From positions 1 through 39,963 of the forward strand of contig CALAOB010000107.1 of assembly GCA_937927445.1 (NCBI GenBank): a stretch of DNA of 39,963 nucleotides. Reading direction: 5' to 3'. The stretch is from an uncultured Oribacterium sp. (GTDB lineage Bacteria > Bacillota > Clostridia > Lachnospirales > Lachnospiraceae). Under the pieces are notes generated by a model. That model was not told where the DNA came from, searched no databases, and was given only the letters and a program-made list of their open reading frames with translations. Shown here one piece after another: positions 1-8,309 of the stretch (the first letter of the stretch is position 1; each line of letters opens with the position of its first letter). Position numbers and translations under genes: made by a program.

Positions 1-1030
1 GGGTATGACGCACGTTCAGCGGAAGCTCGACGCTGTTCGCTGCATTTTCATCCGGACCGAGGATCGCACCCATGCCGGTGATCGTCGGCTCGGCGTTCAG
101 CTTCGGCTCCGCCAATGCAGGCTGCGTCACATCGGCACCCGCCCCGAGGGTCACCTCATAGGAAGCGGTGTCGTCGAGTGCCGGGATGGTAAACGCATCC
201 TCCGGCATCGCCGTCTGACGGGCAGTGTTCTGATCGGCAGCATTGGCCTCAGCAGACGTGGTCGCAGGCGCACTCATCTCGGCGAGCGACTGATGGGCTG
301 AAAGATCGATGGCCTGCATGTCGACACCGGCACGACGGGCACGCAGCTCCTCTTCCCGGGCGAGACGACGCTCCTCCCGATGGAGACGCGCAGACTCCGC
401 CACCTGTGAGAAGTCCTCCCGCGCACGATCGCGCGCATGGGACGCAGCACGGGCGGAATGCTTCGCGATGATACGTGCGAGCGGCTTGCCGGTGGTATAG
501 ATGAGGCACACGAAGCTCGCGACGATGAGGATCAGCGCCGCGCCGACCGTGCCGGCGAGGGTATGCAGCACCATGGCGAGGGCACCGCCGACGATACCGC
601 CGCCGATGCCGAGCTCTGCGCCCTCACTGTAAAAATCCATCAGTGTCATGTCCTGCACGCCACCCGCGGTGAACAGCTGGAGAAGCGCCGACAGGAACAC
701 CAGCATGAACAGCGCCGAAGTCATCCGGAGCGTCGCATGCGGGTTATCGATGTTCGAGAGGATGAAGGCCACCACGAAGCTCAGCACGATCGGGAAGATA
801 TAACCGACCACGCCGAAAAGTCCGAGCTGTACAGCCTTCAGCGCTGCACCGATCGGACCGCAGAGACCCAGATTCGACAGAAACAGAAAAAGCGAGACGG
901 CGAAGGTGATGATGATCGCGGCCTCGTCCCCCATCAGGGGTGCATCGTATTCCTGCGCCTTACTGCTGGAACGCGCCTTCGTGCTTGCTGTCGTCTTCGG
1001 TTTATTCTTGCTGCCCTTCGGTCTACCCAT
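1..1030 (-). CDS. ftsK: DNA translocase FtsK/SpoIIIE, N-terminal part (cut by window edge)
   Basis: Septum-located dsDNA pump that clears chromosome from the division plane. The first 343 residues are visible and run off the window at base 1. After a short Lys/Ser/Thr-rich N terminus (starts MGRPKGSKNK) there are about four hydrophobic segments between residues 38 and 170. A charged Arg/Glu-rich stretch follows (about 180-225) and then an Ala/Pro/Thr linker, which is the usual FtsK/SpoIIIE N-terminal plan. The RecA-like motor and gamma domain lie outside the window, so the assignment rests on the membrane domain and linker only. The start is the ATG at 1030, preceded by the SD-like run AGGTGAGG. 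Other multi-TM proteins with a long linker are a less likely alternative. Confidence 0.75.
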   Translation of the reverse strand, partial: MGRPKGSKNKPKTTASTKARSSSKAQEYDAPLMGDEAAIIITFAVSLFLFLSNLGLCGPIGAALKAVQLGLFGVVGYIFPIVLSFVVAFILSNIDNPHATLRMTSALFMLVFLSALLQLFTAGGVQDMTLMDFYSEGAELGIGGGIVGGALAMVLHTLAGTVGAALILIVASFVCLIYTTGKPLARIIAKHSARAASHARDRAREDFSQVAESARLHREERRLAREEELRARRAGVDMQAIDLSAHQSLAEMSAPATTSAEANAADQNTARQTAMPEDAFTIPALDDTASYEVTLGAGADVTQPALAEPKLNAEPTITGMGAILGPDENAANSVELPLNVRHT

Positions 1031-1070
1031 GTCACCTCACCTGGTCGTAATTTCTCAATGTAACTTTAGT

Positions 1071-1099
1071 ATTATACTCCAAACCTTCTGTAAAATCTA
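1071..1099 (-). promoter_or_regulatory. Probable sigma-A promoter of ftsK
   Basis: Minus strand: perfect -10 TATAAT (1071-1076), 17-bp spacer, weak -35 TAGATT (1094-1099). Transcription would start near 1064, about 34 bases before the ftsK ATG. Confidence 0.5.
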
Positions 1100-1122
1100 T
1101 CTCAAAAACAGGTGTTTGTTCT

Positions 1123-2439
1123 TTAGAGCAGAGCTTCCCTGAACGCTTCCGGATTGAAATGATAATAATGCGACGGACGGCCCTGGCGCGGCGTCTTCGT
1201 ATCCGGCGCGGTATCCCGGAAGCGGATCATATCGAGATCGTAGAGCTTCGCGAGGATACGGCTCGCGGAACGCATCGTGATGCCGAGCTTCTCGGAGAGC
1301 GCATGGGAGCTGATCAACTGCTCCTCATCCTGCTCGAAGATACTGATCAGCTTCAGGATGTTGGTCTCGTTGATACCGTTCTCCCGTGCAAATGCAAGCG
1401 CCTTTTCATTCGAGTAGTTGTACATCAGCTGATTATCTGCGCTGAGCGGTCCGGTGATCTTATCCTCCTCGTCCATGAAGAAGGCATCATTCCGGCCATA
1501 ACGGTCCGCCTCCATGAGGGCGTGCTCCGCGAAGTAGCGGGAGCGCTCATAGGACGGACTGACACCGGCACCGATGCGGAACGGGAAGTTCAGCTCCTTC
1601 TTCAGAATCAGCAGCAGGGTACGGATCGTATCGAGCTGTGGCGCACCGGCCGGAACCTGCACATGGATCTCAAACTGGTTGAAGCCCTGAGAGATGCTGA
1701 AGTGCAGATGGTTCGCCTTCCGGTAGTCCGCCAGCAGCTTGTAGACCGTCGCCTCGCGGTACTCCTGCTCCTCCTGCTCGACATCCTCATCAAAAGGCAG
1801 TCGCATCAGGATACTGAGCTCATCCTTCAGATTGATCGAGTCGAGACGAAGCTCATTGAGGGCCGAGCGAATCGACTTCACGATCATCGCCTCGGAAGGA
1901 AAGACCTCCACATACGGGATATGCAGCTCATCGAGACGATTCAGATTATTGATGGAACGGGACAGGATCAGATCGATCTTTCCCTCGTCCCAGAGCTTCT
2001 TCGCATACGCGGTGATATGCCGGTAGTCGTAGTGTGTGTCCTCGAAGAAGTACGGACAATGCTCCTTCTTCACATACTGTGGCACATCCATATAGTGGTT
2101 CGTCGTCGTCAGGAAATCACAGAAGACACGGTTCAGCTTCGTCTCCGGATGCTCGATCTGAAACTGCAGCAGGATCGACAGCACATCGATCGGCTCATAG
2201 GCCGTAAAGGTGCATGGGATGCGGTTGTCCGGGAACTTATTCTTGATATAGTGGTAACCCAGCTCGCCGGAGAAGAAAATGACATCGCACTTTCCCTTCA
2301 CATCCTGGTAGATGGCATCGATATCGCTCATCTTCCGATAGATATACTGAAAAAACTGACAGCCGAAATCATACTCCGCGATGACCTTCTCTACAGGCTC
2401 CAGTGAATGATCCGGGCTTACGATTGCAACATTAATCAT
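1123..2439 (-). CDS. Winged-helix transcriptional regulator with PrpR-N-like sensor half
   Basis: 438-residue cytoplasmic protein. The N-terminal ~200 residues (from MINVAIVSPD) look like an alpha/beta sensor of the PrpR-N / periplasmic-binding type that detects a small effector; this is a fold impression, not a motif match. The middle (about 215-330) resembles a degenerate GGDEF-like domain without the catalytic signature. The C-terminal ~70 residues carry a winged helix with the segment LGITMRSASRILAKLYDLDM followed by a basic wing (RQGRPSHYY). Effector unknown. Its promoter carries a palindrome with a TTTAA core like the CTTTAAAG boxes of the ABC operon at 7-9.4 kb, so control of that operon plus self-control is an attractive guess, not shown. 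Confidence 0.6.
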   Translation of the reverse strand: MINVAIVSPDHSLEPVEKVIAEYDFGCQFFQYIYRKMSDIDAIYQDVKGKCDVIFFSGELGYHYIKNKFPDNRIPCTFTAYEPIDVLSILLQFQIEHPETKLNRVFCDFLTTTNHYMDVPQYVKKEHCPYFFEDTHYDYRHITAYAKKLWDEGKIDLILSRSINNLNRLDELHIPYVEVFPSEAMIVKSIRSALNELRLDSINLKDELSILMRLPFDEDVEQEEQEYREATVYKLLADYRKANHLHFSISQGFNQFEIHVQVPAGAPQLDTIRTLLLILKKELNFPFRIGAGVSPSYERSRYFAEHALMEADRYGRNDAFFMDEEDKITGPLSADNQLMYNYSNEKALAFARENGINETNILKLISIFEQDEEQLISSHALSEKLGITMRSASRILAKLYDLDMIRFRDTAPDTKTPRQGRPSHYYHFNPEAFREALL

Positions 2440-2480
2440 AGATCTGCTCCATACTCTTCGACCGCGTCAGCATCCGCGGC

Positions 2481-2513
2481 ATCATAAATTAAGACTTGCG
2501 TCTTTTAAACGCA
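2481..2513 (-). promoter_or_regulatory. Promoter and 17-bp inverted repeat upstream of the regulator gene
   Basis: Minus strand: -10 TATGAT (2481-2486), 17-bp spacer, -35-like TTTAAA (2504-2509). The inverted repeat TGCGT, seven bases, ACGCA (2497-2513) covers the -35 and has a CTTTTAA centre. The placement suggests repression, possibly autoregulation. Confidence 0.4.
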
Positions 2514-2543
2514 GATTAGCACCGCAAAAAGTGAAAGTCAATC

Positions 2544-2575
2544 AAAAAGAGGACTGCTCTGAACGCAGTCCTCTT
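2544..2575 (-). terminator. Rho-independent terminator
   Basis: An 11-bp perfect stem (AAGAGGACTGC with its complement) and 7-base loop, followed on the minus strand by a T run. It ends the DegV transcript and would also end any RNA from the hairpin element at 2598-2665. Confidence 0.85.
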
Positions 2576-2597
2576 GATCATATACAAGTTCCATTCT

Positions 2598-2665
2598 GGG
2601 GGACCCGGCTTGATTTCACACGGTCTCTACGTATGGCCACCGTTGCCGCACCCTCCGGGTCCCCC
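2598..2665. repeat. Half-copy D of the dispersed structured hairpin family
   Basis: An 11-bp perfect outer stem, GGGGGACCCGG (2598-2608) with CCGGGTCCCCC (2655-2665), closes a loop. Read on the minus strand the loop carries CCATACGTAGAGACC and then GTGTGAAATCAAG. The same blocks occur on the plus strand of the full elements at 15655-15870 and 17031-17203. The partner half (AGTACTG block) is absent. It lies between the DegV stop and its terminator. Confidence 0.6.
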
Positions 2666-2686
2666 TGTCAGAATTTTCACTCTATT

Positions 2687-3574
2687 CTATTCCGTTCTCT
2701 CTTTGCCGAAGAAGAACACGACCAGGGTTCCAGGGCCCGTATGGCATCCGATGGTCGGACCGATCGGATAGATTTTGATTTTCCCTTTCAGATGTTCGAA
2801 ACGTGCCTCGATCATCTCCCGAAGTTTCTCCGCATCCTCCTCGCACTCGGAGTTGCCGATGAAACAGCGGTCGCTGTACTCGAGCCCGTCCTCTGTCAGC
2901 TCCTCCATCTTCTCTTCGAGGCGCGCGATGGCCTTCCGCTTGCCACGGAGCTTCTCCTTCACCTTGAGGGAACCATCCTTTACCACCTCGATCAGCGGGC
3001 AGATATTGAGGATCGTAGCGATCGCACCGGAGGCCTTCGATACACGGCCGCCCATGATGAGGAACTTCAGATCCGTCGTCAGGACGAGGTGCTGCACCTT
3101 ATGCTTCGCTGTCTCTGCGTAGTCACGGAGTGCATCGATATCCATCCCGTCGTCACGTAAATCACAGAGCTTATCCATCAGCAGTCCGTAGCCGGAGGAT
3201 GCACAGAGCGAATCCACGATGTAGATCTTCCGATCCGGGAACTCCTCCTTCAGATCCTCGGCCGCGATGCGGGCAGAATTCAGTGTGCCGGAAATACCGC
3301 TCGAAAGCGTAACATGCAGGATATCCTTTCCGGCCTCGAGGTACGGACGGAAGCGCTCGATGTACTCCTCGACATTGACCTGCGAGGTCTGCGAACGCTC
3401 ACCAGCCACCATACGGCGATACAGCTCGGAGGTGGAAATCGAGTGCCCGAAGTCATCCAGGTACTCATCATCTCCGACACGAAGGTGGAAGTAGCAGACA
3501 TTGACCTCCCGCTCCTGGTACCAGGACTCCGGCATATCCGCCGTCGAACAACAGCTGAGTATATAAGAATGCAT
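2687..3574 (-). CDS. DegV family fatty-acid-binding protein
   Basis: 295-residue cytoplasmic DegV-type protein; family members bind a fatty acid and in Firmicutes can hand it to fatty-acid kinase FakA. Seen here: the N-terminal strand with the Ser/Thr pocket (SCCSTADMP), the SQVNVEEY segment, VTLSSGISGTLNSA near residue 87-100 (typical ligand-pocket motif), VDSLCASSGYGLL, and the GGRVSKASG turn near 176. Length is normal for the family. The ATG at 3574 has AAAGGAGTG upstream. The gene stands alone between its own promoter and the terminator at 2544-2575. FakA is not in the window, so the partner is unknown. Confidence 0.9.
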   Translation of the reverse strand: MHSYILSCCSTADMPESWYQEREVNVCYFHLRVGDDEYLDDFGHSISTSELYRRMVAGERSQTSQVNVEEYIERFRPYLEAGKDILHVTLSSGISGTLNSARIAAEDLKEEFPDRKIYIVDSLCASSGYGLLMDKLCDLRDDGMDIDALRDYAETAKHKVQHLVLTTDLKFLIMGGRVSKASGAIATILNICPLIEVVKDGSLKVKEKLRGKRKAIARLEEKMEELTEDGLEYSDRCFIGNSECEEDAEKLREMIEARFEHLKGKIKIYPIGPTIGCHTGPGTLVVFFFGKERTE

Positions 3575-3606
3575 AGTATGATCACTCCTTTTTAAACATT
3601 GAGCCT

Positions 3607-3635
3607 ATCATACACCAGTACACACATAGTTTCAA
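3607..3635 (-). promoter_or_regulatory. Promoter of the DegV gene
   Basis: Minus strand: -35 TTGAAA (3630-3635), 17-bp spacer, -10 TATGAT (3607-3612). The 9-mer TTATTGAAA that contains the -35 is repeated 22 bp upstream (3652-3660), a possible operator pair. Confidence 0.6.
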
Positions 3636-3695
3636 TAACTACTTGTAAAATTTTCAATAACCTTATTGTATGTTAGTCAAAACAATTTTCTTCAT

Positions 3696-3726
3696 AAAAA
3701 TACCCCGGAGGAAATCCTCCGGGGTA
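3696..3726 (-). terminator. Rho-independent terminator of the YczE-type gene
   Basis: An 11-bp perfect GC-rich stem (TACCCCGGAGG and its complement), AAAT-type loop, and a T run at 3696-3700 on the minus strand, five bases after the gene's stop codon. Confidence 0.9.
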
Positions 3727-3731
3727 CAGTA

Positions 3732-4346
3732 TTATCGAATCCACTTCTTCGAGAAATGGGTATCGAAGAAGCTGATGAACGGGCCGAGCCCGAAGGCGCA
3801 GATCAGGGTGCCGAGGCCGATAAGGCCGCCGAGCAGGAAGGTGATGAGCGCGGTCAGGGCGTCCGTGAAGACACGGCAGCCGAAGTACGGAAACGGGGTG
3901 TGATCCGCGAGGCCGATGGCGAGGTAATCGTATGGGGCGATGCCGAGGTTCGCGGTCTGGTACATGGACACACCGATGGAGGTGATGACGACGCCGAGAA
4001 TCACGAAGATCAGCTGTACCGGGAAGGATGAGGCCACGCCGAAGATCTGTTCGATGTGCTGATAAAAGAAGGTCACGATGTAGCCGATGGTCACCCAGTT
4101 AAAGAAGGTGCCGAGGCCGATGTATTTCCGTCCCCAGAGGATCTCGACGATGAAAAAGAGCGTGTTCGCCATCAGGTTCATGGTGCCGAGGGAGATCCCG
4201 AGGAGCTCCGAGGTGCGGAGGTTGAGCGCCGTGATGGAGTCATTGCCCAGCCCGGACTGCTTGAAGAAGGCGATGCCGAGGGAAATCACGACACAGCCGA
4301 GGAGCATGCCGACGATGCGGCTTGCACTGATCTTTGTTTTCTGCAT
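3732..4346 (-). CDS. YczE/YyaS/YitT family integral membrane protein
   Basis: 204 residues, almost entirely hydrophobic, with about five membrane segments. Two internally similar halves carry the family signature: GIAFFKQSGLGNDSITALN near residue 23 and GVSMYQTANLGIAPYDYLAI near 125. Short loops and the FGLGPFISFF C-terminal segment also fit YczE-type proteins, whose substrate is not established. The ATG at 4346 follows GGAG by about ten bases. It is monocistronic: a terminator follows, and a GGGGTCAGACCCC repeat sits directly upstream. Family call is firm; function unknown. Confidence 0.8.
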   Translation of the reverse strand: MQKTKISASRIVGMLLGCVVISLGIAFFKQSGLGNDSITALNLRTSELLGISLGTMNLMANTLFFIVEILWGRKYIGLGTFFNWVTIGYIVTFFYQHIEQIFGVASSFPVQLIFVILGVVITSIGVSMYQTANLGIAPYDYLAIGLADHTPFPYFGCRVFTDALTALITFLLGGLIGLGTLICAFGLGPFISFFDTHFSKKWIR

Positions 4347-4364
4347 AGATGTTTTTTCTCCACT

Positions 4365-4400
4365 GAAAGTTTATAAAAATTTAATGGGGTCAGACCCCAT
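4365..4400. repeat. REP-like palindrome copy 1 (GGGGTCAGACCCC)
   Basis: The perfect palindrome ATGGGGTCAGACCCCAT (4384-4400) is preceded by GAAAGTTTATAAAAATTTA (4365-4383). The same arm and core recur at 13834-13867, and core-type copies at 13911-13950 and 25454-25485. Read on the minus strand the palindrome is followed by a T run, so this copy may also terminate the upstream NlpC/P60 gene. Confidence 0.7.
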
Positions 4401-4462
4401 GAAGTCTCTTGACAATGTCATTGTCCGAAAGACATATGCCTCCCGGGAACAGGTGCGGTGGG

Positions 4463-6124
4463 TCAGTCGCCGATGACGTTTCGGATGGCCACCGGGGTAC
4501 GGTAGTTCCAGCGGTAGATGCGGATACCGGAGCGGGTGGAGGCGGCGTTCACCACCTGGCCGTTTCCGATGTACATGCCGACATGGTTGATCGTGCCACT
4601 GCGGTTTGCGTAGAAAATGAGGTCGCCCGGGCGCATATTCGCGCTCGTCACCTTCGATCCGGTTCTCGCCTGGTCACGGGATACACGCGGGATTGAAATG
4701 CCGAAGTTTTTCAGTACCGACTGTGTGAAGCCGGAGCAGTCACAGCCATGGGTGAGCGAGGTGCCGCCCCAGACATAGCGGTTGCCGACAAACTGGCAGG
4801 CGAAGTTGACGATCTTGTTTCGGAAGGCCATGGCCGCGTTCGCTGCCTCGACCGCCGGATAATACTCGATGGCCTCCTGCAGCGCGTACTGTACGGTGAC
4901 GTTGTTGTCGCGCGTTGAGACGAACGCGCCCTGATCTTCACCATCGTCATCACCCGCGTCAAGCTCGAGCTGTACCCAGCCGTCGAGCTGGTTCAGTACG
5001 TTATAGCGCTGACCGGAGGTGACCGCCGTCCAGGCCTTCGAGTCGGTCGAGGCCTCCGAACGGACATTCAGCGACTCCGTGTTCACGATCGCCATGACCT
5101 GCGCGTGCTGCACGGCGAGATTCTGCGCCGTATCGCCCGTCGCGATGAGGTCCTTCCGCACATAGCCGGTGACCGATCCGGACTTGATCTTGTACCAGCC
5201 GTTCTCCTCACCGAGGATGTTGCAGCCGGCATAGCCCGGGAACTTACCGACGATGTTGTTGATGCCGTCCTCCTTCGGTGAGGAGCGCACGTTGATGTAA
5301 TCGCTCGCGAGGGATACGCCGAGGTTATCATACATATTGAGGACCTTCGCCTTCAGGTTCAGGGTCCGTGCCTCGTCGAGACCGTAGTCGATCGTCACAT
5401 ACTGCGGGTCCGCCGACATATAGCAGGTATCGATGGTGTCGATGTTGTCCGGTGCGATCTTGATCCAGCCCTGACCGGCACGCTCGAGGACCTCATACTT
5501 CTCGCCCTTCGCCGCGGAGCCGACCGTATTGCCATCCTCGATGACCGGTCCCGAACGCATCCGGAGATGGTCGGTGATGACGGTCGCACGCACACGGATC
5601 AGCTCCGGCACCATCGTGACGGCCTCCTCGCCGGTCACGAGATAGCGCTTCGACATATAGCCATCCATCCCGCCGGACTCGACATGTGCCCAGCCCTCGG
5701 CCCCCTCCGGATCCATCTCGACGATGTTCACGGCCGCGCCGTTCGTGAGCTCACCCATGATGTTCGTAAGATCGTTCTGGTTCGGTGCCGAACGGAAGTT
5801 GATGTAGCTGTCGCACTTCACGATGCCGAGATTCGCATACTGCTGAAGCACCCGCTGCAGCGTATCTGCCTGAATCTGATCGGTCAGCCGCTGAATCTGC
5901 GACTCCGTCGACAGCGTCTCCATCTCGTTCAGCGCTTCACCGGCCTCCGACAGCGTCTGCTCTTCCACCGCAGCTTCCGCGTTTTCCTTCCCGCCGCGCA
6001 AGAGTACGCGGATCAGTATACCCATAAAAAGGACACACAGAACGAGGGCCGAAATCAGAAGGATCCTCTGCCTCGCCTCATTCCCCGTGCTCTGTTTTTT
6101 TCTGCTTCTTCCAGGCTTTCCCAT
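4463..6124 (-). CDS. Membrane-anchored SH3-repeat NlpC/P60 peptidoglycan endopeptidase
   Basis: 553 residues. A basic N terminus and one membrane segment (about 22-44) place the rest outside the cell. Four bacterial SH3 domains follow, roughly 96-165, 175-245, 265-335 and 340-410, each with the N(F/V)RS or RMRSGP-type strand. The C-terminal NlpC/P60 domain (about 430-553) has the catalytic Cys463 in CDCSGF, His514 in INHVGMYIG and a likely third polar residue Asn526. Enzymes of this type cut D-Glu-meso-DAP stem-peptide bonds. A TATAAT at 6162-6167 (minus strand) sits upstream. Monocistronic. The order SH3 x4 then NlpC/P60 is normal for Clostridia. Confidence 0.88.
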   Translation of the reverse strand: MGKPGRSRKKQSTGNEARQRILLISALVLCVLFMGILIRVLLRGGKENAEAAVEEQTLSEAGEALNEMETLSTESQIQRLTDQIQADTLQRVLQQYANLGIVKCDSYINFRSAPNQNDLTNIMGELTNGAAVNIVEMDPEGAEGWAHVESGGMDGYMSKRYLVTGEEAVTMVPELIRVRATVITDHLRMRSGPVIEDGNTVGSAAKGEKYEVLERAGQGWIKIAPDNIDTIDTCYMSADPQYVTIDYGLDEARTLNLKAKVLNMYDNLGVSLASDYINVRSSPKEDGINNIVGKFPGYAGCNILGEENGWYKIKSGSVTGYVRKDLIATGDTAQNLAVQHAQVMAIVNTESLNVRSEASTDSKAWTAVTSGQRYNVLNQLDGWVQLELDAGDDDGEDQGAFVSTRDNNVTVQYALQEAIEYYPAVEAANAAMAFRNKIVNFACQFVGNRYVWGGTSLTHGCDCSGFTQSVLKNFGISIPRVSRDQARTGSKVTSANMRPGDLIFYANRSGTINHVGMYIGNGQVVNAASTRSGIRIYRWNYRTPVAIRNVIGD

Positions 6125-6272
6125 AAAAATGCCCCTATTCTATAAACTCAAAATCACGAGCATTATAGCATAGGGGTCCTTTATTTACATTATTTTTTTC
6201 AGAAGCGCACGGCACAGCCGCCTGCGTTCCGGCCGCCTGCATTGTCCTGGGCCAATGCTTCCGGCCTCCACA

Positions 6273-7070
6273 TCATCGCGCGAGCATCATACGGTCGTTC
6301 GCGAAGGTTCCGCCGGAGGCCTCCTCAAACTTCTGAAGCAGATCCTCGACGGTGAGCTTTTTCTTCTCCTCACCGGCGACATCATAGATGATCTTTCCGT
6401 TATCCATCATGATCAGGCGGTTTCCGATCCGGATCGCGTCGTTCATGTTGTGGGTGACCATAAGGGCCGTCAGATGGTTCTCCTCGACGATTTCCTCGGT
6501 GAGGGCCAGAACCTTCGAGGCGGTCTTCGGATCGAGGGCCGCAGTATGCTCATCGAGCAGGAGCAGGTGCGGACGCTTCAGCGTCGCCATCAGCAGGGTC
6601 AGGGCCTGGCGCTGACCACCGGACAGGAGGCCGACCTTACTGGTCATACGGCTCTGAAGGCCGAGGCCGAGACGCTCGAGCGCATCCTTATAGAACTCGC
6701 GCTCCTTCTGGGTCACCGCCCAGCGAAGGCGTCTGCGCTCTCCTCTTCGGAAGGCGAGGGCCATATTCTCCTCGATCTGCATGTCGGCAGCGGTACCCTT
6801 CATCGGATCCTGGAATACACGCCCGATGTACTTCGCACGTCTGCACTCCGGCTGTTTCGTGATGTTCTCACCATCGATCTCGATGATACCGGAATCGACC
6901 GGATAAGCACCGGCGATCATATTGAGCAGGGTCGACTTGCCGGCGCCGTTACCGCCGATGATGGTGACGAAATCACCATCGTTCAGGGTCAGGTTGATGC
7001 CACGCAGTGCCTTCTTTTCATTGACGGTTCCCTTGTTAAAGGTCTTTCGTACGTTCTTGATCACTAACAT
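6273..7070 (-). CDS. ABC transporter ATP-binding protein, TrpXYZ type (system 1)
   Basis: 265-residue cytoplasmic ATPase. It has Walker A GGNGAGKST near residue 39, the Q-loop region (YIGRVFQDP), signature LLSGGQRQA near 149 and Walker B LLLLDEHTAAL, and ends without a fused regulatory domain. ATG at 7070 with AGGAGG seven bases upstream, four bases after the permease stop, so the two are co-transcribed. Closest relative in the window is the ATPase at 23642. This type pairs with one fused permease and a lipoprotein and is annotated as an aromatic amino acid or nucleoside-like importer; the substrate here is unknown. Confidence 0.9.
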   Translation of the reverse strand: MLVIKNVRKTFNKGTVNEKKALRGINLTLNDGDFVTIIGGNGAGKSTLLNMIAGAYPVDSGIIEIDGENITKQPECRRAKYIGRVFQDPMKGTAADMQIEENMALAFRRGERRRLRWAVTQKEREFYKDALERLGLGLQSRMTSKVGLLSGGQRQALTLLMATLKRPHLLLLDEHTAALDPKTASKVLALTEEIVEENHLTALMVTHNMNDAIRIGNRLIMMDNGKIIYDVAGEEKKKLTVEDLLQKFEEASGGTFANDRMMLAR

Positions 7071-7073
7071 CGC

Positions 7074-8027
7074 TTATGCCTCCTTCTGCTCGAGCATATC
7101 CGCAGCATCCTCATCCTCGGACACACTCTCACGATAGCTCTTTGCTGCACGATACTTCTGCATCGCGACCGGAACACAGAGGGCCAGCGCGACGATGATT
7201 GCCGACAGGAGCTTCATGTCGTTCGCCTTCATACCGAGACGGAGCACGACGGCACGGATGACGAAATAGAGGACACAGCCGATGACAGCGGAGCTCAAAC
7301 GCATTGCGAAATTGCGTGCACGGGCGAAAATGACTTCACCGATGACGATGGACGCGAGGCCGATGACGATGGCACCGGTACCCATACCGACATCCGCATA
7401 CTTCGTGGACTGGCAGACGAGGGCGCCGGAGAGACCACAGAGGACATTCGCGATGACGAGGCCGAGCAGCTTTGCATGGTTCGTATCCACGCCGAGGGCA
7501 CGGATCATATCCTCGTTGTTACCCGTCGCACGGAGTGCCGCACCGAGCTCGGTGCCGAAGAACCAGTAGAGCACCATGATCAGTGCGATCGCGACGATCA
7601 GGCCGACGATCAGGGTCGCCTGGGACTGGGTGATGCCGAGCTTATCTACCCAGAAGGTGATGTCGGACGCGATCTTATTGACCGACTGATTCGACTTATC
7701 CGACATGATCCGGAGATTGATGGACCAGAGGGAGATCTGGGTCAGGATTCCTGCGAGGATCGCCGGAATACCGAAGAAGGTATGTAAAACACCGGTTACA
7801 GCACCTGCTACGCCACCTGCCAGTGCGCCACATACCAGCGCCAGGGTCGGATCAAGTCCCGCGATCATCATCGTGGCACACACGCAGCCACCCAGTGCGA
7901 AGGCACCGTCCGTCGTCATATCGGCGATATTTAAAAGCTTAAAGGTGATGTAGACGCCGAGCACCATCATCGACCAGATGAGGCCCTGTGAAACCGCGCC
8001 CAGCAGGGATGCAAGTAAACCGTTCAT
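7074..8027 (-). CDS. ABC transporter permease, TrpXYZ/BPD-2 type (system 1)
   Basis: 317-residue polytopic permease from the ATG at 8027, which has AGGAGG ten bases upstream. About eight to nine membrane segments; ADMTTDGAFALGG near residue 33 and GTELGAALRATGNNEDMIRALG near 157 are the typical coupling-region signatures of branched-chain-type permeases. The C-terminal tail is charged (ESVSEDEDAADMLEQKEA). It is separated from its binding-protein gene by a terminator and has its own promoter with two CTTTAAAG boxes, so lipoprotein and membrane complex are separate but similarly marked transcripts. Confidence 0.88.
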   Translation of the reverse strand: MNGLLASLLGAVSQGLIWSMMVLGVYITFKLLNIADMTTDGAFALGGCVCATMMIAGLDPTLALVCGALAGGVAGAVTGVLHTFFGIPAILAGILTQISLWSINLRIMSDKSNQSVNKIASDITFWVDKLGITQSQATLIVGLIVAIALIMVLYWFFGTELGAALRATGNNEDMIRALGVDTNHAKLLGLVIANVLCGLSGALVCQSTKYADVGMGTGAIVIGLASIVIGEVIFARARNFAMRLSSAVIGCVLYFVIRAVVLRLGMKANDMKLLSAIIVALALCVPVAMQKYRAAKSYRESVSEDEDAADMLEQKEA

Positions 8028-8113
8028 AAGGTTTCCTCCTGAAATAAAAAATAGGTTGTATCCGGCGCAAGAAAGCATCCCCTAAGCTGTCTATACCTTC
8101 TGTCACATAGACG

Positions 8114-8169
8114 CTTTAAAGCGCTGATACAACTTTCATTATCATAGGACTTTAGTACTTTAAAGTCAA
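8114..8169 (-). promoter_or_regulatory. Promoter with two CTTTAAAG operators for permease/ATPase system 1
   Basis: Minus strand: -35 TTGACT (8164-8169), 17-bp spacer, -10 TATGAT (8141-8146). The palindrome ACTTTAAAGT overlaps the -35 (core 8158-8165), and a 12-bp palindrome CGCTTTAAAGCG lies just after the expected start (core 8114-8121). Overlap with the core promoter fits repression. Confidence 0.6.
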
Positions 8170-8179
8170 CAAGGAATGC

Positions 8180-8206
8180 AAAAAGGGCGAAGCTTGTGCT
8201 CCGCCC
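8180..8206 (-). terminator. Terminator after the substrate-binding lipoprotein gene (system 1)
   Basis: Nine-pair stem GGGCGGAGC with GCTTCGCCC (one G-U pair), loop ACAA, then a T run on the minus strand. Confidence 0.85.
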
Positions 8207-8309
8207 TCGGTTTCAAAAAATGTTTTTCGTTCTTTCTCTTCCTGTATCGGCGGTACCGTACCTTAAAGGAGGAAGCAGGTATCCGGCCATGACAGTCCGT
8301 GAAAACGAC

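Noticed and set aside
1159..2406. 415-codon open frame on the plus strand opposite the regulator gene
   Set aside because: Mirror of a GC-rich coding strand; Arg/Leu/Ile-rich, no domain, no SD. The minus-strand gene has a coherent wHTH protein and promoter.
2598..2665. Possible known riboswitch, SRP RNA or self-cleaving ribozyme downstream of DegV
   Set aside because: I compared it from memory with SRP, c-di-GMP, THF, TPP, hammerhead and HDV-like consensus motifs and none fits; its loop matches the local hairpin family instead.
4400..4440. GACAATGTCATTGTC palindrome as a lone operator
   Set aside because: It is close to the REP-like repeat and downstream of the NlpC/P60 gene, not near a promoter; probably part of the 3' hairpin region.
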